Assembly (NCBI GenBank): GCA_050249235.1
Contig: JBFWQW010000008.1
Location: 1 to 57,853 of the forward strand
Length of the DNA: 57,853 nt
Reading direction: 5' to 3'
Source: JAEKLB01 sp050249235
GTDB taxonomy: Bacteria; Actinomycetota; Acidimicrobiia; Acidimicrobiales; CADCSY01
The position numbers and the translations under genes are program-made. The notes under the pieces are model-generated. The model did not search any database. It saw nothing but the letters and a program-made list of their open reading frames with translations, and was not told the DNA's origin. Positions 39,551-49,130 of this stretch are shown here, piece by piece; positions within the stretch are counted from its first letter, which is position 1; every line of letters starts with the position of its first letter.

Positions 39551-42406
39551 ATGACGATCGCAGCGACGGGCACGGGCATCGGGATCGGGCGGCGGTTCAC
39601 CCGCGAGGGTGTGCACCCCTACGACATGGTCGAGTGGGAACGCCGCGACGCCCGGATCACGAACTTCCGTGACGGTGCGGTCGCCTTCGAGCAGCTCGGC
39701 GTCGAGGTCCCGGTCGGCTGGTCGCTGAACGCCACCAACATCCTTGCCCAGAAGTACTTCCGCGGCTCGCTCGGCACGCCCGAGCGGGAGTCGTCGCTGC
39801 GCCAGGTCGCCGACCGGGTGGTCGACACCGTCACCGCCTGGGGGCGGGCCGACGGCTACTTCGTCGACGACGCCGAGGCCGAGGCCTTCGCCGACGAGCT
39901 CAAGTACCTGATCATCACCCAGCGGGCCGCGTTCAACTCGCCGGTCTGGTTCAACATCGGCGTCAAGGGCGTGCCCCAGCAGGCCTCGGCCTGCTTCATC
40001 CTCTCCGTCGACGACACCATGGACTCGATCCTCAACTGGTACCGGGAGGAGGGCACGATCTTCAAGGGCGGCTCCGGTGCGGGCATCAACCTGTCCCGCA
40101 TCCGCTCGTCGGTCGAGCTCCTCCAGGGCGGCGGCACCGCCTCCGGCCCGGTGTCGTTCATGCGGGGCGCCGACGCCTCGGCCGGCACCATCAAGTCGGG
40201 CGGCAAGACCCGCCGGGCCGCGAAGATGGTCATCCTCGACGTCGACCATCCCGACATCGAGGACTTCATCTGGTGCAAGGCGATCGAGGAGCGCAAGGCG
40301 CGGGTCCTGCGCGACGCCGGCTTCGACATGGACCTCGACGGCAAGGACAGCCACTCGATCCAGTACCAGAACGCCAACAACTCGGTGCGGGTCACCGACG
40401 CGTTCATGCAGGCTGTGGTGGACGGCACCGACTGGGAGCTGAAGGCGGTCACCGACGGCCGGGTGGTGAAGACCGTTCCGGCCCGCGACCTGATGCGCCA
40501 GATCGCCGAGGCGACCTGGCAGTGCGCCGACCCCGGCATGCAGTTCGACACCACCATCAACCGCTGGCACACGTCGTCGAACACCGGCCGTATCAACGGC
40601 TCGAACCCGTGCAGCGAGTACATGCACCTCGACAACTCGGCCTGCAACCTGGCGTCGATGAACCTCCTCGCCTTCCTCGACACCGAGGGCGGCTTCGACG
40701 TCGATGGCTTCAAGTCGGCCACCGAGGTGGTGTTCACGGCCCAGGAGATCCTCGTCGGCAACGCCGACTACCCGACCGAGTCGATCGCCGAGACGTCCCG
40801 CCGCTTCCGCCAGCTCGGCATCGGCTACGCCAACCTCGGCGCCATGCTCATGGCGCTCGGCCTGCCCTACGACTCCGACGCCGGCCGGGCCTGGGCGGCG
40901 TCGATCACGGCGCTGCTCACCGGGCACGCCTACGCCACCTCGGCCAGGACGGCGGCCCGCATGGGCCCCTTCGCCGGGTTCGCCGAGAACGCCGAGCCCA
41001 TGGTCGAGGTCCTGCGCATGCACCGGGCCGCCGTGGCCGAGGTCGACGAGGAGCTGGTGCCCACCGATCTGCTCGGCGCCGCCCAGCAGGCGTGGGACAG
41101 CGCCGTCGAGTGGGGCGAGCGCTACGGGGTGCGCAACTCGCAGGCCTCGGTGCTGGCCCCGACGGGCACCATCGGCCTGCTCATGGACTGCGACACCACC
41201 GGCATCGAGCCCGACCTGGGGCTGTCGAAGATGAAGAAGCTGGTCGGCGGCGGGACGATGACGATCGTCAACCAGACGGTGCCCCGCGCCCTGCGTCGGT
41301 TGGGCTACGACGACGCCCAGGTCGACGACATCGTCGCCTACATCGACGAGCACAAGTCGATCCTCGGCGCTCCCCACCTCGCCGCCGAGCACGTGGCCGT
41401 GTTCGCCTGCTCGATGGGCGACAACCCCATCCACTACCTCGGCCACGTGAAGATGATGGGCGCCGTCCAGCCCTTCATCTCCGGCGCCATCTCCAAGACG
41501 GTGAACATGCCGGAGGAGGTCACCGTCGAGGAGGTCGAGCAGCTCCACCTCGACGCCTGGCGGCTCGGCCTCAAGGCCGTGGCCATCTACCGGGACAACT
41601 GCAAGGTGGCCCAGCCGCTGTCGATGGCCAAGAAGGGCCAGAAGCAGGGAGTGCTCGGCCAGGCGGTCGATGTCGACGAGGTGATCGCGCCGGTCGTCCA
41701 GGTGGTCGAGCGCATCGTGGAGAAGGTCGTCACCTCCCCGAAGCGGGAGCGCCTCCCCCGCAAGCGGAGCTCGAACACCTTCGACTTCCGGGTGGCCGAC
41801 TGCAAGGGCTTCGTCCACGTGGGCGAGTACGACGACGGCCGCCCCGGGGAGCTGTTCATCAACGTCTCGAAGCAGGGCTCGACCCTGGCCGGGATCATGG
41901 ACGCCTTCGCCATCTCGGTCAGCCACGGCCTCCAGTACGGCGTGCCGCTGAAGGCCTTCGTGCGCATGTTCACCAACATGCGCTTCGAGCCGGCCGGCAT
42001 GACCGACGATCCCGACCTGCGCTTCGCCTCGAGCATCGTCGACTACATCTTCCGGCGCCTGGCGATCGACTACCTGCCGCTCGACGAGCGCATGGAGATG
42101 GGGATCCTCGGCGTGAAGGAGCGCATGGAGCCCACCCTCCCCGGCATCGAGGAGGCGACCACGGAGACGTCGACCGGCTACGAGCTGGGCTCGTCCGACG
42201 TGCCGGTCCTGTCGCAGTCGATCGACCTGAGCCCCAAGCCGCTGCCCTTCGAGGAGGCGCCTCTCACCCCGGCGCTCGAGCGGGCCTTCGGCGTGCGCCC
42301 GGCCAACGCCGACGCGCCGTTCTGCAACACCTGCGGCATCCAGATGCAGCGGGCCGGCTCCTGCCACGCCTGCCCGAGCTGCGGTTCCACGAGCGGCTGC
42401 TCGTAG
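39551..42406 (+). CDS. nrdJ: Vitamin B12-dependent ribonucleoside-diphosphate reductase (class II)
   Basis: A 951-residue class II reductase that makes deoxyribonucleotides using adenosylcobalamin, without oxygen. SNPCSEYMHLDNSACNLASMN holds the radical cysteine at about residue 354. Cys148 in QQASACFIL is the first redox cysteine, and APTGTIGLLMDCDTTGIEP is the substrate-binding loop. The C-terminus has the expected CxxC-rich tail (CNTCGIQMQ, CHACPSCG) that re-reduces the active site. The ATG is preceded by GAGGCAG. No cobalamin riboswitch was seen; control is more likely by NrdR. Confidence 0.96.
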   Translation: MTIAATGTGIGIGRRFTREGVHPYDMVEWERRDARITNFRDGAVAFEQLGVEVPVGWSLNATNILAQKYFRGSLGTPERESSLRQVADRVVDTVTAWGRADGYFVDDAEAEAFADELKYLIITQRAAFNSPVWFNIGVKGVPQQASACFILSVDDTMDSILNWYREEGTIFKGGSGAGINLSRIRSSVELLQGGGTASGPVSFMRGADASAGTIKSGGKTRRAAKMVILDVDHPDIEDFIWCKAIEERKARVLRDAGFDMDLDGKDSHSIQYQNANNSVRVTDAFMQAVVDGTDWELKAVTDGRVVKTVPARDLMRQIAEATWQCADPGMQFDTTINRWHTSSNTGRINGSNPCSEYMHLDNSACNLASMNLLAFLDTEGGFDVDGFKSATEVVFTAQEILVGNADYPTESIAETSRRFRQLGIGYANLGAMLMALGLPYDSDAGRAWAASITALLTGHAYATSARTAARMGPFAGFAENAEPMVEVLRMHRAAVAEVDEELVPTDLLGAAQQAWDSAVEWGERYGVRNSQASVLAPTGTIGLLMDCDTTGIEPDLGLSKMKKLVGGGTMTIVNQTVPRALRRLGYDDAQVDDIVAYIDEHKSILGAPHLAAEHVAVFACSMGDNPIHYLGHVKMMGAVQPFISGAISKTVNMPEEVTVEEVEQLHLDAWRLGLKAVAIYRDNCKVAQPLSMAKKGQKQGVLGQAVDVDEVIAPVVQVVERIVEKVVTSPKRERLPRKRSSNTFDFRVADCKGFVHVGEYDDGRPGELFINVSKQGSTLAGIMDAFAISVSHGLQYGVPLKAFVRMFTNMRFEPAGMTDDPDLRFASSIVDYIFRRLAIDYLPLDERMEMGILGVKERMEPTLPGIEEATTETSTGYELGSSDVPVLSQSIDLSPKPLPFEEAPLTPALERAFGVRPANADAPFCNTCGIQMQRAGSCHACPSCGSTSGCS

Positions 42407-42416
42407 GCCGCTCCCC

Positions 42417-42435
42417 GTCCGGGCTCCGTCCGGAC
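42417..42435 (+). terminator. Hairpin after nrdJ
   Basis: GTCCGG and CCGGAC arms with a 7-nt loop start 11 nt after the nrdJ stop. No T-run follows. Confidence 0.55.
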
Positions 42436-42567
42436 CCGCTCGAGAGAGACCGAACGGGGGTGCCACCGAAGCCGCCGGGCGGCTCGAGTGGCACCCGGTT
42501 CGCGTCGGGGGGGTGGGTCGGCGGCCCACGCCCGGCGGTGTCGCTCCGGCGCCGGGCGACCGCTGGC

Positions 42568-42573
42568 TAGGTT
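42568..42573 (+). promoter_or_regulatory. Candidate -10 element for the LLM oxidoreductase
   Basis: TAGGTT ends 6 nt before the ATG, with no ribosome-binding site in between. Confidence 0.5.
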
Positions 42574-42579
42574 CGGCCC

Positions 42580-43512
42580 ATGCGCCTCGCCATCTGGCCC
42601 ACCCTCCGCCAGGGCTGGAGCGACGTCGTCGACGTGGCCGCCCACGCCGACGCCGCCGGCTGGGATCGCCTGTACCTGGCCGACCACTTCATGGGCGACG
42701 GGGTGAACGACCCGGTCGAGGTGGCCACGCTCGAGGTGACGGCCACGCTGGCCGCCCTGGCCGTGACGACGGAGGGGATCGGCCTCGGCACCCTGGTGCT
42801 CGGCAACACCTACCGGCACCCGGCGGTGGTGGCCAACTGGATCGCCACCGTCGACAACCTGAGCGGGGGCCGGGCCACGCTCGGCCTCGGGGCCGGCTGG
42901 CAGGTGAACGAGCACGAGCAGTACGGCATCGAGCTCCCGAGCCCCGGCGTCCGGCTCCGGCGCCTGGCCGAGGCGTGCGAGGTGATCACCGGCCTGCTCC
43001 ACTCCCCGCCGGTCACCGTCTCGGGCGAGGCCTACCGGCTGCGTGGGGCCGTCTGCGAGCCCCGCCCGGTCGGGCCGGTGCCCCTGCTCGTCGGGGGCCG
43101 GGGCGACCGGATGCTCGGGTTGGTGGCCCGCTGGGCCGACGAGTGGAACCTGTGGGCCGACGCCGCCCGCTACGTCGAGCGGCGGACCGTCCTGCACGCC
43201 CACTGCGAGCGGCTCGGCCGCGACCCGGCCGAGATCTCGACGTCCGCCCAGGCGCTGGTGCTGCTCACCGACGACGATCGGGAGGCGGCCGACTTCGTCG
43301 AGCGCAACACCACCCGGATCAGCGTGGCCGGCACCCCGGCCCGGGTCACCGACTTCATCGGCGAGCTGCTGGCGGCCGGGCTCGACGAGTTCGTCGTGCC
43401 CGACACCTTCCTCGGCCGGGGCGCGGCCCGCCAGGAGGCGATGGCGACCCTCGAGGCGGCGGCGCGGGCGGCCGGCTGGAAACCTCGCCAGGTGGTGCCG
43501 GCGGGCGGCTGA
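42580..43512 (+). CDS. LLM class F420-dependent oxidoreductase
   Basis: A 310-residue luciferase-like barrel. Typical blocks are GWDRLYLADHFMG, GIGLGTLVLGNTYRHPAVVANWIATVDNLSGGRATLGLGAGW, then PVPLLVGGRGDRMLGLVARWADEWNLW. In actinobacteria such proteins mostly use F420, sometimes FMN; the sequence here does not settle which. The substrate is unknown. It stands alone, probably leaderless, between nrdJ and a convergent GlsB-like gene. Confidence 0.88.
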   Translation: MRLAIWPTLRQGWSDVVDVAAHADAAGWDRLYLADHFMGDGVNDPVEVATLEVTATLAALAVTTEGIGLGTLVLGNTYRHPAVVANWIATVDNLSGGRATLGLGAGWQVNEHEQYGIELPSPGVRLRRLAEACEVITGLLHSPPVTVSGEAYRLRGAVCEPRPVGPVPLLVGGRGDRMLGLVARWADEWNLWADAARYVERRTVLHAHCERLGRDPAEISTSAQALVLLTDDDREAADFVERNTTRISVAGTPARVTDFIGELLAAGLDEFVVPDTFLGRGAARQEAMATLEAAARAAGWKPRQVVPAGG

Positions 43513-43544
43513 CGGGTGCGCCGGGCATCGAGCCCGGCGGGGGC

Positions 43545-43817
43545 TCAATCGCGGTCGCGGCGGGAGCGGCCGGTGAGGATCCCGACCCGGTCGCCGATGG
43601 TGATGAGGGCCACCGCCGTGACGATGGCGACGACGGCCCCCACGACGTTCAGCTCGAGGATGTCGCCGGTGCCGAGGGCATTGGCCACGACGCCGCCCAC
43701 GACCGATCCGATCAGCCCGAGGAGCAGGGTGGTGCCGAAGCCGATGTGCTGGCGCCCGGGGATCACCAGGCGGGCCAGGACGCCGACCACCAGGCCGAAC
43801 ACGACGAAGCCGATCAT
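43545..43817 (-). CDS. GlsB/YeaQ/YmgE family stress membrane protein
   Basis: A 90-residue membrane protein with three hydrophobic helices: MIGFVVFGLVVGVLARLV, FGTTLLLGLIGSVVGGVVAN and NVVGAVVAIVTAVALITIG. The GxLAR-PG and GLIGSVVGG glycine patterns are typical of the transglycosylase-associated (GlsB/YeaQ/YmgE) family, linked to general stress. A clear ribosome-binding site (AGGGAGG) lies before the ATG. Its function is not known in any detail. Confidence 0.88.
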   Translation of the reverse strand: MIGFVVFGLVVGVLARLVIPGRQHIGFGTTLLLGLIGSVVGGVVANALGTGDILELNVVGAVVAIVTAVALITIGDRVGILTGRSRRDRD

Positions 43818-43948
43818 CCCGGAACCTCCCTGTCCCGGCCGCCGGCCGGCCGGTTCCGCGCACCGTACAAGGCCGGCCGGCGCCGCCCCGGGACGGTGAC
43901 CGGTCGGCGGTCCACCGCCCGGTCGGGTGGCTGGCCGAGACTCTGGGC

Positions 43949-44890
43949 GTGACGAGCGGACCCGACCGAGGCGGCGTCGACCCGACCGGCCTCGACCCGC
44001 ACCAGCCCGATGGGCGGACCCGCCGCTCCGGGCCCCGGCGGCGTTGGGACGCCGGGATCCTCGGCGGCCCGGTCGACGGGCCGGCCCGGATCCGGGCCGC
44101 CTACCCGGAGATCGAGGCCGTGCCCGGTCTACGGGTCGAGCACCGGGGCTCGCGCTTCGGGGGCACCGTCGTCGGCTGGGAGGCCGGGGCGGTGCTCGTC
44201 CTCGGGCGCTCCGGCCAGCACCGCGCCCTGGTGCCCGGCCCGGGAGCGTTCGAGGTCGCCGGGCAGGCCGTCTCGCTGGTGCGGCCCCGCCCGTCCGGCG
44301 CCACGCCCGAGAGGGCGGGGACCGGGGCCCGGACCGCGTCGGGCTCGGTGGCGGTTCCAGGGGCCAGAGCGACGGCGGCGCGGGCGTCGCGCCTGCTCGT
44401 GGAGGGCATCCACGACGCCGAGCTGGTGGAGCGGGTCTGGGGCGACGACCTGCGGGTCGAGGGGGTCGTGGTCGAGCGCCTCGACGGTGCGGACCACCTG
44501 GCCGACGAGATCCGCTCGTTCCGCCCCGGCCCCGGCCGCCGCCTCGGCGTGCTGCTCGACCACCTGGTGCCGGGTTCGAAGGAGGCCCGCCTGGCCGCGA
44601 CCGCGGCCCACCCGCAGGTGCTCGTCACCGGTCACCCGTTCGTCGACATCTGGCAGGCGGTGAAGCCGGCCCGGCTCGGCATCGAGGCCTGGCCGGTGGT
44701 GCCCCGGGGCCGGCCCTGGAAGGAGGGGGTGTGCGCCGCCCTCGGGATGGCCGACCCGCCGGCCCTGTGGCGGCGCATCCTGGCGTCGGTGCGCACGTAC
44801 GCCGACCTCGAGCCGGCCCTCGTGGGCGCGGTGGAGCAGCTCATCGACTTCGTCACCGAGCCGAGCGACCACGACCCTGCGCCGAGCTGA
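43949..44890 (+). CDS. DUF3097 family protein
   Basis: A 313-residue protein of an actinobacterial family, DUF3097. Conserved parts are SRFGGTVVGWEAGAVLVLGRSGQHRAL and RASRLLVEGIHDAELVERVWGDDLR. A TOPRIM-like stretch (LGVLLDHLVPGSKEARLA) and VLVTGHPFVDIWQAVKPARLG follow. The VEGIHDAE and LLDHL acidic residues fit a TOPRIM metal site, which suggests action on nucleic acid, but no function is established. GAGACT ends 6 nt before the GTG start. The stop is in the first unit of a 22-bp tandem repeat. Confidence 0.88.
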   Translation: MTSGPDRGGVDPTGLDPHQPDGRTRRSGPRRRWDAGILGGPVDGPARIRAAYPEIEAVPGLRVEHRGSRFGGTVVGWEAGAVLVLGRSGQHRALVPGPGAFEVAGQAVSLVRPRPSGATPERAGTGARTASGSVAVPGARATAARASRLLVEGIHDAELVERVWGDDLRVEGVVVERLDGADHLADEIRSFRPGPGRRLGVLLDHLVPGSKEARLAATAAHPQVLVTGHPFVDIWQAVKPARLGIEAWPVVPRGRPWKEGVCAALGMADPPALWRRILASVRTYADLEPALVGAVEQLIDFVTEPSDHDPAPS

Positions 44891-44938
44891 CGGTGACCCT
44901 GCGCCGAGCTGACGGTGACCTTGCGCCGAGCTGGGCGG
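44873..44938 (+). repeat. 22-bp tandem repeat over the DUF3097 stop
   Basis: Three copies, two exact (44873-44894, 44895-44916) and one diverged. The DUF3097 TGA is in the first. Confidence 0.85.
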
Positions 44939-44948
44939 CGGGAGCCGG

Positions 44949-45018
44949 TGACGTCGGCGGAGGCCGAGAGACTGCGGGAGGCGGCGACGTCGGCGGAGGC
45001 GGAGACCGGCGGGAGGGT
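44949..45018 (+). repeat. About 35-bp imperfect tandem repeat
   Basis: Two copies beginning GACGTCGGCGGAGGC follow the 22-bp array directly, before the small minus-strand gene. Confidence 0.65.
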
Positions 45019-45026
45019 GCCGCCGG

Positions 45027-45251
45027 TCAGAGGGAGTCGAGGATCAGCTGCCACGACGCCAGGCCGTGCTCGCACCAGCCGTCGGGCGTGGTGAGGCACT
45101 CGTCGGGGGCCCGGCAGAGGCCGTCGGCGGCCAGCTCGGCCAGGGTCTCGGCATCCGGCGCGGCCCAGCCGCTGTGGTGCTCGAACCAGGCCACGGCGGC
45201 GGCCACCGCCGCCTCCGCCCCGCCGTCGGGCTCGCCGGCGGCCGCGGTCAC
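45027..45251 (-). CDS. Small hypothetical protein
   Basis: A 74-residue protein I do not recognise. It has a folded-looking composition with Trp, His and Cys (AVAWFEHHSGW, CRAPDECLTTPDGWCEHG, LASWQLIL). Over this stretch third codon positions are almost all G or C, as in real genes here. The frame runs up to an ATG at 45341, but that extra part has mixed third positions and overlaps the TetR promoter, so the GTG at 45251 is preferred. The neighbouring divergent TetR gene may control it. A short zinc- or regulator-like role is possible but unsupported. Confidence 0.55.
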   Translation of the reverse strand: MTAAAGEPDGGAEAAVAAAVAWFEHHSGWAAPDAETLAELAADGLCRAPDECLTTPDGWCEHGLASWQLILDSL

Positions 45252-45336
45252 GCCGTCACGGACCGCGCCCGTCGGCGGGCGCCGGCGCCGCTGGCTGCGT
45301 CGTTGGACACTGTCGAATAGCTTCCTTCGTGCCGAG

Positions 45337-45342
45337 TACACT
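45337..45342 (+). promoter_or_regulatory. Candidate -10 element for the TetR gene
   Basis: TACACT ends 9 nt before the GTG start. Confidence 0.5.
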
Positions 45343-45351
45343 TCCTCGCCT

Positions 45352-45969
45352 GTGGAGATCAGGCCTGGACTGCGGGAACGTAAAAAAGCCGAGACTCGCA
45401 GGGCATTGCGTGTCGCCGCCTTCGAACTGGCGGTGGAGCGGGGGCCGGATCATGTCACCGTGGCCGACATCGCCGATGCCGCGAACGTGTCGGTCCGCAC
45501 CTTCTTCAACTACTACCCCTCGAAGGAGAGCGCGATCGTCGGCATCGACTCTGTGCTCGTCGAGACGGCCAGGCAGAAGCTGCTGGCCCGACCGGCCGAC
45601 GAGACGCCGTTCGAGGCCCTCCGCCGGGTGTTCGCTCCCGAGGAGACCGAGGTCAGCGACCTGGCCGACTCGCAGGCCACCCGGGTCCGCCTGGTGCTGT
45701 CCCACCCCGGCCTGAAGGACGCCCAGCTGGCCGGGCTCGACGAGCTGGGCTCGGTGCTCACCGAGGCGGTGGCCCAGCGGGTGGGCCTCGACCCCAACGA
45801 CCTCTACGCCGCCATGGTGGTGAGCTCGATGATCGCCGCCTTCCACCTGGTGCTGTCCCGGTGGGAGGCCGACGACCGGACGAGCTCCCTGCGTGAGGAG
45901 CTCGAGGAGGCGTTCGACATCCTGGCCGCCGGCTTCGGTGCCGTGCAGGTGCTGAACCGGAGCATCTGA
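45352..45969 (+). CDS. TetR family transcriptional regulator
   Basis: A 205-residue TetR regulator. The helix-turn-helix is typical: RERKKAETRRALRVAAFELAVERG, TVADIADAANVSVRTFFNYYPSKESAI. The C-terminal ligand domain has no close family match that I can name. The GTG at 45352 starts just before the HTH and has TACACT upstream. Possible targets are the divergent small gene or corA, which converges on it; no clear operator palindrome was found in the short spacer. Confidence 0.9.
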   Translation: MEIRPGLRERKKAETRRALRVAAFELAVERGPDHVTVADIADAANVSVRTFFNYYPSKESAIVGIDSVLVETARQKLLARPADETPFEALRRVFAPEETEVSDLADSQATRVRLVLSHPGLKDAQLAGLDELGSVLTEAVAQRVGLDPNDLYAAMVVSSMIAAFHLVLSRWEADDRTSSLREELEEAFDILAAGFGAVQVLNRSI

Positions 45970-45989
45970 GCGGCCGCGCCGGGGCTCGC

Positions 45990-46964
45990 TCAGAGCCAGC
46001 CCCGGCGGCGGAACTCGCGGAACAGCACCAGGCAGGCCACCACGAGCCCGACGAGCACGGCCGGGTAGCCGAGCCTCGACCCCAGCTCGGGCATGTGCTC
46101 GAAGTTCATGCCGTAGATGCCCGCCACCATGGTCGGCACCGCCGCGATCGCCACCCAGGCACTGATCTTGCGCATGTCCTCGTTCTGGCGGACCCCCACC
46201 TGGGCGGCGTTGGCGGTGAGGGCGCTGCTGAGGATGTCGTCGAGGGCGTCGAGGCGGTCGCCGACCCGGAGCAGGTGGTCGAGCACGTCCCGGAACCAGG
46301 GCCGCAGGACCGGGTCGACCTCGGCCACCCGCCCGTCGGCGAGCCGGCTGACCGGCTCCTGGAGGGGCCGCACCGCCCGGCGGAAGTCGATCACCTCCCG
46401 CTTCAGCTTGAAGATCCGCTCCGAGTGGTCGACCCGCTCGCCGCTGAACACCTCGGCCTCGATCTGGTCGATGTCGACGTCGAGGTCGTCGAGGACCGAC
46501 TCGTACTCGTCGACCACGAGGTCGACGATGGCGTGGAGCACGGCCGCCGGGCCCTTGGCCAGCCGCTCCGGTTCGGCCTCCAGGGCCCGGCGGATCGTGG
46601 CCAGCCCGGTGTGGGTGCCGTGGCGCACGGTGACGAGGAAGCGGTGGCCGACGAAGGCCGTCAGCTCGCCGAGGTCGACGACCTCCTCGGAGTCGACGTA
46701 GGTGGCGGTGCGCAGCACGACGAACAGCGAGTCGCCGTACACGTCCAGCTTCGGCCGCTGGTGGGCGTGCACGGCGTCCTCGAGCGCCAGCGGGTGCAGG
46801 TCGAAGGCGGCGGCCACCTCGCCCATCTCGGCGTCCGTGGGCTCGTGGAGCCCGATCCAGAGGAAGGCGCCGGGGTCGCCGCCGCAGGCCTCGATGCCGG
46901 CGGCCAGGGAGGGCCCGACGTCGGTGCGGCGACCGGCCCGGTAGACGGCGGCGTCGACGATCAC
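45990..46964 (-). CDS. corA: CorA-type magnesium/cobalt transporter
   Basis: A 324-residue CorA channel. A cytoplasmic alpha/beta domain (FLWIGLHEPTDAEMGEVAAAFDLHPLALEDAVHAHQRPKL has the ALED signature) leads to the long stalk helix and two C-terminal membrane helices. The selectivity loop YGMNFEHMPEL is intact. The frame is open to 47252, but the upstream part is low-complexity. The GTG at 46964 is favoured because CATGCT ends 6 nt before it; GTG at 46970 is the alternative. It is divergent from the sigma-factor gene and converges on the TetR gene. Confidence 0.93.
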   Translation of the reverse strand: MIVDAAVYRAGRRTDVGPSLAAGIEACGGDPGAFLWIGLHEPTDAEMGEVAAAFDLHPLALEDAVHAHQRPKLDVYGDSLFVVLRTATYVDSEEVVDLGELTAFVGHRFLVTVRHGTHTGLATIRRALEAEPERLAKGPAAVLHAIVDLVVDEYESVLDDLDVDIDQIEAEVFSGERVDHSERIFKLKREVIDFRRAVRPLQEPVSRLADGRVAEVDPVLRPWFRDVLDHLLRVGDRLDALDDILSSALTANAAQVGVRQNEDMRKISAWVAIAAVPTMVAGIYGMNFEHMPELGSRLGYPAVLVGLVVACLVLFREFRRRGWL

Positions 46965-47107
46965 GGCCACAGCATGACGGACGGGGCAACCGGTGCCCGG
47001 GACCGGCGTGGGACCCGGGCCCGGCGCGTGCGCCGGGCCGGGCCGCGAACGACCTGGTCGGGCCGCCGGCGCGGACCTCGCCGGTGCGGAAGCTTGACCT
47101 GCCGTCG

Positions 47108-47142
47108 TACACTCAACGAGCGCCCTGCCAGGTTGCGGGCGC
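47108..47142 (+). promoter_or_regulatory. Promoter and leader hairpin of the sigma gene
   Basis: TACACT (47108-47113) is a -10 candidate. A hairpin with GCGCCC and GGGCGC arms (47120-47142) would be at the start of the leader. No clear -35 matches; TTGACC at 47094 is too close. Confidence 0.4.
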
Positions 47143-47229
47143 CGACCGGGCCATCGGAGTGGGTCCGGGTCGCCAGCGAGCCCTGACATCCGTGATCCGT
47201 GCCCGGCCAGCAGTGCCATCCGGCGAGCA

Positions 47230-48192
<963 letters not shown>

Positions 48193-48197
48193 CGCCC

Positions 48198-48237
48198 GTC
48201 GTCGTGCCGGTGGGATCGTCCCCGCCGGGTCGACGAC
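48198..48237. terminator. Hairpin element after the sigma gene
   Basis: GTCGTCG and CGACGAC arms, with CCGG/CCGG and GGG/CCC stems inside, begin 5 nt after the stop. It shares GGGATCGT and a GTCGAC-bearing right arm with the element after rnj. Confidence 0.6.
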
Positions 48238-48370
48238 GAAGGGGCGGTCTCCCCGACGGGCGTGGCCCGATGCGGTCGTCCGGCCACCCGGGCGCCGGCT
48301 GGCCCGCCAGGTCCGTGTCGATCGTTGCGCTCACGTGTCGGTCGAGTGGCGGACCGGTTGCGCCCTCTGT

Positions 48371-48376
48371 TACCGT
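48371..48376 (+). promoter_or_regulatory. Candidate -10 element for the M23 peptidase gene
   Basis: TACCGT lies 88 nt before the GTG start, so this gene would have a leader. The rest of the spacer shows no recognisable riboswitch. Confidence 0.3.
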
Positions 48377-48464
48377 CCCGTGACCACACGGGAACCGACT
48401 GCACCCCACCCTCACCGGCAACGGCGCCGACGTCTCACCACGGGAGCAGTTCACGCGGAGAGCG

Positions 48465-49061
48465 GTGCCGTTGCGAAGCTGTCCTTCCATCTTGCTGTTG
48501 AGCGCCGCCGTCACCGTGGTCGTGCCGCTCTCGCTCGGGTTGGCGCCGATCCCCGGCGAGGAGCCCGCCCCCCAGCAGGTCGCGCACCCGCCGGCCTCCC
48601 TCGTGCTGATCAGCATCGCCGACCCGGCCCCGCTGCCGGCGCTGCCGCCGATCCCGCTGCCGCCGCCCCCGCCCGACCCGCGCGACCCGGCCGCCTACGC
48701 CGACCCGATCGAGGGCAACGTCATCTCCGCCTTCGGCCGCCGCGACGGCCGCCGCCACGAGGGCCTCGACATCAAGGGCGGCCACCGGGCCCCGATCAGC
48801 GCCTCGTTCGCCGGCCGGGTCGTCCAGGCCGGCCAAGGCGGCACCGGCTACGGCCTGTCCGTGACCGTCGCCCACGGCGACGGGGTCACCACGCTCTACG
48901 CCCACCTCTCGTCCGTCTCGGTACGGGTCGGCGACGAGGTCACCGCCGGCCAGCAGGTCGGCCTGCAGGGCCAGACCGGACGGGCCACCACCGCCCACCT
49001 GCACTACGAGGTCCGGATCGGCGGCCGTCCCGTCGACCCCATGCCGTACCTGGCCGACTGA
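48465..49061 (+). CDS. Secreted M23 family metallopeptidase
   Basis: A 198-residue exported protein. A signal peptide-like N-terminus (SILLLSAAVTVVVPLSLGLA) is followed by a Pro-rich stalk (residues 54-73) and an M23 LytM domain. The zinc site is complete: H98 and D102 in RHEGLDIKGG, then H178 and H180 in TTAHLHYEV. It probably cuts peptidoglycan cross-links or activates an amidase. A GGAG precedes the GTG start. It lies between the sigma factor and prfC with no evident operon. Confidence 0.9.
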   Translation: MPLRSCPSILLLSAAVTVVVPLSLGLAPIPGEEPAPQQVAHPPASLVLISIADPAPLPALPPIPLPPPPPDPRDPAAYADPIEGNVISAFGRRDGRRHEGLDIKGGHRAPISASFAGRVVQAGQGGTGYGLSVTVAHGDGVTTLYAHLSSVSVRVGDEVTAGQQVGLQGQTGRATTAHLHYEVRIGGRPVDPMPYLAD

Positions 49062-49118
49062 GACCTGGTGCTGTGCGTGGAGGCCCCCGCGGACCCGGGC
49101 CGTCCGGCACCGGCCCCG

Positions 49119-49124
49119 TAGCCT
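49119..49124 (+). promoter_or_regulatory. Candidate -10 element for prfC
   Basis: TAGCCT ends 6 nt before the prfC GTG. Confidence 0.5.
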
Positions 49125-49130
49125 GAGGCG

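Noticed and set aside
48238..48464. c-di-AMP riboswitch before the M23 peptidase gene.
   Set aside because: Cell-wall peptidase genes often have one, but the conserved riboswitch segments are not recognisable here.
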